From Clostridia bacterium (GTDB lineage Bacteria; Bacillota; Clostridia; TANB77; CAG-465): 55,666 bases of DNA. The DNA is taken from NCBI GenBank assembly GCA_028692955.1, contig JAQUWH010000009.1, positions 1 through 55,666 on the forward strand, in the 5' to 3' direction. Position numbers and translations under genes: made by a program. Under the pieces are notes generated by a model. The model searched no databases. It was given only the letters and a program-made list of their open reading frames with translations, and had not been told where the DNA came from. Below are positions 51,117-55,666 of the stretch, piece by piece (within the stretch, counting starts at the first letter, position 1; each line of letters opens with the position of its first letter).

Positions 51117-52868
51117 ATGAAAAATGATGGTAAAATAGAAGTTGGTTATATCAATACAGATAACATGTATATAGAAAATTATAAAAAAGTTTTTAAAAAT
51201 GCTGTTATTAAAAATTGTGATGTAGAAATTCAAAAAATATATGAAGATAATAATCACTTGAAAGATAATATATTGTATGATGAATATATAAAATTAACTT
51301 ATGTATATGAAAATCCTGGATTATTATTGGATGGAAACTTTTATTTTCTAGAAGAGATACATAGTTTCTTTCATAACGAACTATTTCTTGCCTATAAAGA
51401 TCTAAATCATATATCTACTCACATTATATGGGTTAAAGATAAACATAATAGTTATATAAAAGAGATATTAGATTGTATTAAAGAAAATGTTTATGGGAGT
51501 ATTGCAGAAATTATTTCAGTGATAAGTAAAAGAGATTTAAAAGAAAATATGAACATGATTGAAATAATTGATGAAAAAGTATATCTTTATCCTTATGAAT
51601 ACTTCTTTCCTATTGATTATGAACATATTGGTAAGGATTTTTCTGCTAATACAAAAGCTTTGTATTATGAAAAAGAAATTAAATTATCTTCAAAAATGAA
51701 AAGGAAAATAGCGATACTGAAAAAAATCTCTCCTACTTCTTACAGATATCTTTTTAACATAATAAGAAGAGTTAGAGGTAGCGTAGGGTATAAGATATAT
51801 TTATCTAAAAATAAGATAAAGTCTAGCCTTAAAAGACAAAAAAGTACGAGTGTTGAAGATACCTTAAAAGTTCTTGATACATATATTGAATCAAAAGATG
51901 ATATATCGTACATTATTTTCCATAATCCTACTTGGCTTGGTGTAACTAGTGCAACGAAAGAATTATTTACTAATCTAGTACCATTGCAGTCAATACGCGA
52001 TAGAGCAAATGTTGAGACAATCGTAAATAAAATATTAGAACTTGGTGTAAAACAAGTGATATTTAGTGCATTTGATTATGGATGGGACAAAATTGCTATA
52101 CGTCTAAAGGAATTGAATCCAAATATCAAATTGAAAAGTTTTTGGCATGGTAGTCATTCACAGGTAATAGAAAAAATAAATTGGGACACTAATTTATTAG
52201 TGATAAATCTACATAAACAGGGAATTATTGATGTTATGGGAACTTGTAAAGAAAGTCTTGTTAACTTTTATAAAGCGCAGGGATACTGTACAGCATTTAT
52301 ACAAAATACAGTTCGATTTACAAATGAGATAAATGGAAGACTAAAAAGTGTGAAGAAAAATGAAGAGCCAAATACAAGAATCGGTCTTTATGCTGCTGGT
52401 GTTAATTGGAGAAAAAATACATATAACCAAATGCTTGCTACATCATTAATGGAAAATTCAGTATTAGAATTAGTTCCTTTGGATTACAAATTTAAGGAGA
52501 CTGCTATTAGAAATAACTTAAATATGGAAGGTAGTACAAGTCATATAAAAAGAGAGGAGTTAATTGCTAAAATGGCATCTAACAATCTTAACTTATATGT
52601 TACTTTTTCAGAATGTGCTCCTATGCTACCAATAGAGAGTTTGGAAGCAGGTACAGTTTGTATTACAGGAAACAATCATCATTATTTTGATAACACTAAG
52701 TTATATGATTACCTTGTAGTAGAGCGAGAAGATGATGTTATATCAATTTATGAGAAGATGAAGTATGCACTTGAAAATAGTGATAAAATATTAGAGATAT
52801 ATAGAAATTGGAAAGATGAGTATGATATTTTATCTAAACAAAGTGTTACTGAATTTATAGAAATGTAA
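51117..52868 (+). CDS. Two-domain glycosyltransferase with a DXD-less GT32-like front
   Basis: A 583-residue protein. The C-terminal part (about 250-583) is paralogous to the next gene along its full length: HNPTWLGVTSA, SFWHGSHSQ, YAAGVNWRKNTYNQ, REELIAKMASNNLNLY and the GT4-like SECAPMLPIESLEAG. The N-terminal part (about 1-200) follows the order of GT32 (capsule, Gly_transf_sug) enzymes: YDEYIKLTYVYENPGLLLDG near 54-73, a VYLYPYEYFFPIDYEH block and NTKALYYEKE. The catalytic DXD is replaced by Asp72-Gly-Asn, so this half is probably inactive. Basic linker between the halves (residues about 200-245). Confidence 0.78.
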   Translation: MKNDGKIEVGYINTDNMYIENYKKVFKNAVIKNCDVEIQKIYEDNNHLKDNILYDEYIKLTYVYENPGLLLDGNFYFLEEIHSFFHNELFLAYKDLNHISTHIIWVKDKHNSYIKEILDCIKENVYGSIAEIISVISKRDLKENMNMIEIIDEKVYLYPYEYFFPIDYEHIGKDFSANTKALYYEKEIKLSSKMKRKIAILKKISPTSYRYLFNIIRRVRGSVGYKIYLSKNKIKSSLKRQKSTSVEDTLKVLDTYIESKDDISYIIFHNPTWLGVTSATKELFTNLVPLQSIRDRANVETIVNKILELGVKQVIFSAFDYGWDKIAIRLKELNPNIKLKSFWHGSHSQVIEKINWDTNLLVINLHKQGIIDVMGTCKESLVNFYKAQGYCTAFIQNTVRFTNEINGRLKSVKKNEEPNTRIGLYAAGVNWRKNTYNQMLATSLMENSVLELVPLDYKFKETAIRNNLNMEGSTSHIKREELIAKMASNNLNLYVTFSECAPMLPIESLEAGTVCITGNNHHYFDNTKLYDYLVVEREDDVISIYEKMKYALENSDKILEIYRNWKDEYDILSKQSVTEFIEM

Positions 52869-52881
52869 GGATGGAGTAATA

Positions 52882-53934
52882 ATGAATAGACATGTAAAAA
52901 AGATATTTTCTATATTTAAATATTCAAAAAAAGAAGTAGAAAATATAATCCAAAACATAAATAGATGCAAGGATCGTGAATACATTGTTATGTATAATCC
53001 TGAATGTATTGGTGTTATGAATTCTGCAAAAGAAATATTTGAAAATACGATAGAGTTAAAGGAACAGTTTCACAAAAAAGCAATTGAGACAATTGCTCGT
53101 GCAGTAGTGGATTCTCATATTAAACAGATTATTTTTTCTACTATGGCTTATGGATACGATGCTTTAGCCGAAAAGATATATAATCTAAATGAAAATATTA
53201 AGGTGAAGTTTTTATGGCATGGCTCTCATAGTTTATTTGTAAACGATAATGAAGAATATTTTCTTAATTCTATTTTAGACCTGCAAAAAAGGGGCATCGT
53301 TACAGCAATTGGCTTTGCAAAAGAGAGTATGGCTAAATTTTACCAAATGAAAGGATTTAATGCGTACTTTGTTAAAAATACTGTTCATATACATCATGAA
53401 TTGCCAGCTAATAGGATAAATCAGGATGAAGTCAAGATTGGTTTATACGCCGCAGGAGATAGATGGGAAAAAAATACATATAATCAGCTTAGTGCTTGTA
53501 GTTTAGTGAGCCGAAAGTTAGTAGTGGATTGTATACCAGCTACTGAACTTACAATGAATTATTGTAAATTAATGAATATTAAGTTAAGTAATGAATCTTG
53601 TAATCATAGTGTTTCAAGGGAAGAACTAATTAATAAGCTTTCTAACAACGATGTTAACCTATATGCTACTTTTACAGAATGTTCACCATTAATTCCGCTT
53701 GAAAGTTTAGAGTGTGGAGTTCCATGTGTAATAGGAGATAATACGCACTATTTTAAGGATACAGAATTAGAACAATATTTGGTAGTTAAAAGTGAAGATA
53801 ATATAGATGAAATAGCTGACAAAATTAAATTATGTATAGAAAACAAATCCAAAATAATAGATTTATATAAAAATTGGAAAAAAACATATGATGATCAAAG
53901 TAAAGAAAGTGTAAATCAGTTTTTGAAAGGATGA
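52882..53934 (+). CDS. Glycosyltransferase, paralogue of the preceding C-terminal domain
   Basis: A 350-residue protein that aligns with the C-terminal two thirds of the previous gene product: YNPECIGVMNSAKEIF, FLWHGSHSLF, YAAGDRWEKNTYNQ, SREELINKLSNNDVNLY, ECSPLIPLESLECG and a similar NWKKTYDDQSKES end. The GT-B C-terminal half is recognisable from the Glu-rich loop (TECSPLIPLESLE), which binds the nucleotide sugar in GT4-type enzymes. It lacks the GT32-like front. The sugar and linkage are unknown. It follows after 13 nt with an RBS-like GGATGGAG. Confidence 0.8.
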   Translation: MNRHVKKIFSIFKYSKKEVENIIQNINRCKDREYIVMYNPECIGVMNSAKEIFENTIELKEQFHKKAIETIARAVVDSHIKQIIFSTMAYGYDALAEKIYNLNENIKVKFLWHGSHSLFVNDNEEYFLNSILDLQKRGIVTAIGFAKESMAKFYQMKGFNAYFVKNTVHIHHELPANRINQDEVKIGLYAAGDRWEKNTYNQLSACSLVSRKLVVDCIPATELTMNYCKLMNIKLSNESCNHSVSREELINKLSNNDVNLYATFTECSPLIPLESLECGVPCVIGDNTHYFKDTELEQYLVVKSEDNIDEIADKIKLCIENKSKIIDLYKNWKKTYDDQSKESVNQFLKG

Positions 53935-53938
53935 TTTT

Positions 53939-55084
53939 ATGAAATATGGATTATTAGTATGGAAAATGACGGATAATATTGGTGATGATATACAGTCGTA
54001 TGCTGCAAAGAGATTTTTACCCAAAATCGATTATTATATTGATAGAGAATCATTAGACACTTTTTTACCTTTTGACAAAGAAGAAGTAGCTATGATTATG
54101 AATGGTTGGTATTTACATCACAAAGAAAATTTTCCACCATCTGAATATATTATACCACATTTAACTTCTATGTATTTTTCTACTGGTGATAATTGGACAA
54201 TTGAAAAAAGTGTTTATTTGACTAAGTATGGTAAAGAATATTTAGAGAAATTTGGACCAATAGGAGTAAGAGATTTTGCAACAGGTGAAAGACTTTCTCA
54301 ACTTGGCATCAAGAATTATTTTTCGGGATGTATGACCTTAACATTACCTAAATTTAATAATGTTAAAAAAGGCGATTATATATGTTCAGTGGACTTAGGT
54401 GAAGAAAAAAACGAAAAGCTAAGAACTTACTATAAAGATAAGAATCAAGAAATCATCTATACTGCACAAGCGTTAGATCCTGATAAAAATAGTAGGCTTA
54501 CCTATGAACAACGTTTTGAAAATATAGAAAAATTACTAAAACTATATCAAGGTGCCAAAGCTATTATAACGACACGCCTTCATTGTGCATTACCTTGTCT
54601 TGCACTGGGTTTACCTGTTATCTTAATCTATAATGAATCTTCTTTTGATAGATTAGCAAGTTTTAAAAATTTAATGACCATGATGAGTAATGAAGAATTC
54701 ATGAAATTTGACGGTGAATTGAATTATGCAAATCATCAAGAAGAGATTGATAAGATTCGTAAACCATTGATTGAAAGTTGTGAAAAGTTTATTGAATTTA
54801 CAAAAAATAAACCTGAAAATAAAGAACTGCTAGAGATAGAAGAGTATAAAAGGGTGAAAAGACTGGATTATATTGAATGGATAAAGGATATTATGAAGGT
54901 TGAAATAGCAGATAGAGATAAAGATTTAAAATATTTTAGGGAATATCAAAAGCAAGCCGATAAAGAATTATTAGAGTGCAGGAAAGAAATTGATATTTTA
55001 ACTGGAAAAATTCAAAAAAACAAAAGAACTTTTAAAAGCAATGTTAAACACGTTGCAAAAAAAATCTTGAATTATAAAAAATAA
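53939..55084 (+). CDS. Polysaccharide pyruvyl transferase family protein
   Basis: A 381-residue protein. The N-terminus TDNIGDDIQSYAAKRFL is the usual start of the polysaccharide pyruvyl transferase (PF04230) fold, GPIGVRDFATGERLSQLGI the conserved middle, and ITTRLHCALPCLALGLPVILI the most characteristic end block. It adds a ketal-linked pyruvate, and hence negative charge, to a wall or capsule sugar. A C-terminal coiled-coil tail (about 320-370, rich in Lys/Glu) is unusual for the family and may tether it to partners. Confidence 0.88.
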   Translation: MKYGLLVWKMTDNIGDDIQSYAAKRFLPKIDYYIDRESLDTFLPFDKEEVAMIMNGWYLHHKENFPPSEYIIPHLTSMYFSTGDNWTIEKSVYLTKYGKEYLEKFGPIGVRDFATGERLSQLGIKNYFSGCMTLTLPKFNNVKKGDYICSVDLGEEKNEKLRTYYKDKNQEIIYTAQALDPDKNSRLTYEQRFENIEKLLKLYQGAKAIITTRLHCALPCLALGLPVILIYNESSFDRLASFKNLMTMMSNEEFMKFDGELNYANHQEEIDKIRKPLIESCEKFIEFTKNKPENKELLEIEEYKRVKRLDYIEWIKDIMKVEIADRDKDLKYFREYQKQADKELLECRKEIDILTGKIQKNKRTFKSNVKHVAKKILNYKK

Positions 55085-55117
55085 TATAAAATAGTATTAT
55101 AATAAAAAGGAGAATAT

Positions 55118-55666
55118 ATGGAAGTAAATAATAAAGTAATACATTACTGTTGGTTTGGAGGAAATCCATTATCTGATTTTGTTAAAAAATGTATTGAGAC
55201 TTGGAAAAAGTTTTTACCAGATTTCGAAATAAAAGAATGGAATGAAAAAAACTTTGATGTAAATCAATGTGCTTTTTCAAAAGGGGCATATGAACAGAAA
55301 AAATGGGCATTTGTATCTGATTATACAAGAGTGAAAGTTTTAGAAGAATTCGGTGGTTTGTATTTAGATACTGATGTTGAGATTACTAAAGATATATCAA
55401 AGTTTTTAAATGACGATTTAGTACTAGGTCAAGAAGATTCAAAAATGGCTAATGCAGCAGTTGTTTGGGTTAAAGAGAAGCATAATAAGCATATACAGAA
55501 TCTATTACACTTTTATGAGACACAAGAAAAATTTAATGCTTCTGGTGATATGTATGATATAAGTATACCAAGAATTGTAAAAAAATACCTAGAAACCATT
55601 GGCTTTAATAGAGATATAGATGAAATTCAAAAGATTGATAATGATACTGTTATTATTTATCCAATG
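55118..55666 (+). CDS. GT32 glycosyltransferase (partial, runs off the right edge)
   Basis: The first 183 residues of a GT32/Gly_transf_sug enzyme (capsular polysaccharide type). KVIHYCWFGGNPLSDFVKKC is the family start, KKWAFVSDYTRVKVLEEFGG the donor-side helix, and LDTDVE (Asp84-Thr-Asp86) the metal-binding DXD. In contrast to the GT32-like front domain of the gene at 51117, the catalytic aspartates are intact. AAAAAGGAG precedes the ATG. The sequence stops at the window end with the frame still open. Confidence 0.9.
   Translation, partial: MEVNNKVIHYCWFGGNPLSDFVKKCIETWKKFLPDFEIKEWNEKNFDVNQCAFSKGAYEQKKWAFVSDYTRVKVLEEFGGLYLDTDVEITKDISKFLNDDLVLGQEDSKMANAAVVWVKEKHNKHIQNLLHFYETQEKFNASGDMYDISIPRIVKKYLETIGFNRDIDEIQKIDNDTVIIYPM

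Overview
The window is 55.7 kb of AT-rich DNA (roughly 30% G+C by eye) from a Gram-positive-type anaerobe of the Bacillota (Firmicutes). An uncultured gut lineage of Bacilli or Clostridia is my best guess. The grounds are: the rsgA-rpe neighbourhood, hrcA-grpE-dnaK-dnaJ behind a CIRCE operator, the radC-mreB-mreC-mreD-PBP2 cluster, strong AGGAGG-type ribosome binding sites, a rubredoxin-fused flavoprotein (anaerobic redox chemistry), and a spore-type dipicolinate synthase subunit A. UGA is used as a stop (for example rsgA, mtnN, and the gene ending at 53934), so this is the standard bacterial code, not the mycoplasma code. Almost everything lies on the + strand; only a DUF1294 gene and a three-gene zinc-ribbon operon are on the - strand.

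Layout. 1-7.8 kb: end of an unidentified gene, rsgA, an unusual rpe-alkD fusion, mtnN, pfkA, tRNA-Trp, then a small accessory stretch (flavodoxin-like, GNAT, a broken MazG-type pyrophosphohydrolase, NUDIX, MFS exporter). 7.8-11 kb: RNHCP protein, argS, a nine-repeat CRISPR array with no cas genes in the window, DUF1294. 11-16.3 kb: rpmF, a PDZ/radical-SAM DUF512 protein, a pseudouridine synthase, prfB without its programmed frameshift, an SPL-like radical SAM protein, a HAD phosphatase. 16.5-22.9 kb: rubredoxin-GltS-like flavoprotein, a lactate/malate-type dehydrogenase with an odd substrate loop, a CNNM/CBS protein, tgt, cardiolipin synthase. 22.9-28.7 kb: two patatin-like lipases, a pilin-like surface protein, dpaA, a degenerate DHH protein and folD. 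28.8-33.6 kb: heat-shock operon. 33.7-35.7 kb: a second pilin-like protein, a 20-bp perfect inverted repeat and the zinc-ribbon operon. 35.8-39.9 kb: an ABC exporter with two ATPases flanking one FtsX-type permease. 40.2-46.6 kb: rsmE and the DUF4321-radC-mreBCD-PBP2 cell-shape cluster. 46.8-55.7 kb: phosphohexomutase, two unknown genes, then a cell-surface polysaccharide operon (ABC-2 export pair, two paralogous glycosyltransferases, a pyruvyl transferase and a GT32 glycosyltransferase running off the end).

How the parts work together: the mre/PBP2 block builds the lateral wall, and the terminal operon probably makes and exports a wall-linked glycan. The two pilin-like proteins are likely displayed on the same surface and carry an outer part that resembles phage tail proteins. 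Less ordinary signals are: (1) three genes (two patatins and dpaA) whose Shine-Dalgarno sequence lies in, or next to, the 3' arm of a hairpin followed by a T-tract and then the ATG; (2) the pilin/phage-tail-like paralogue pair; (3) a glycosyltransferase fused to a GT32-like domain that has lost its DXD motif; (4) the orphan CRISPR array; (5) the rpe-alkD fusion; (6) the tandem zinc-ribbon operon beside an IS-end-like palindrome. No database search was possible, so family names rest on motif recognition.
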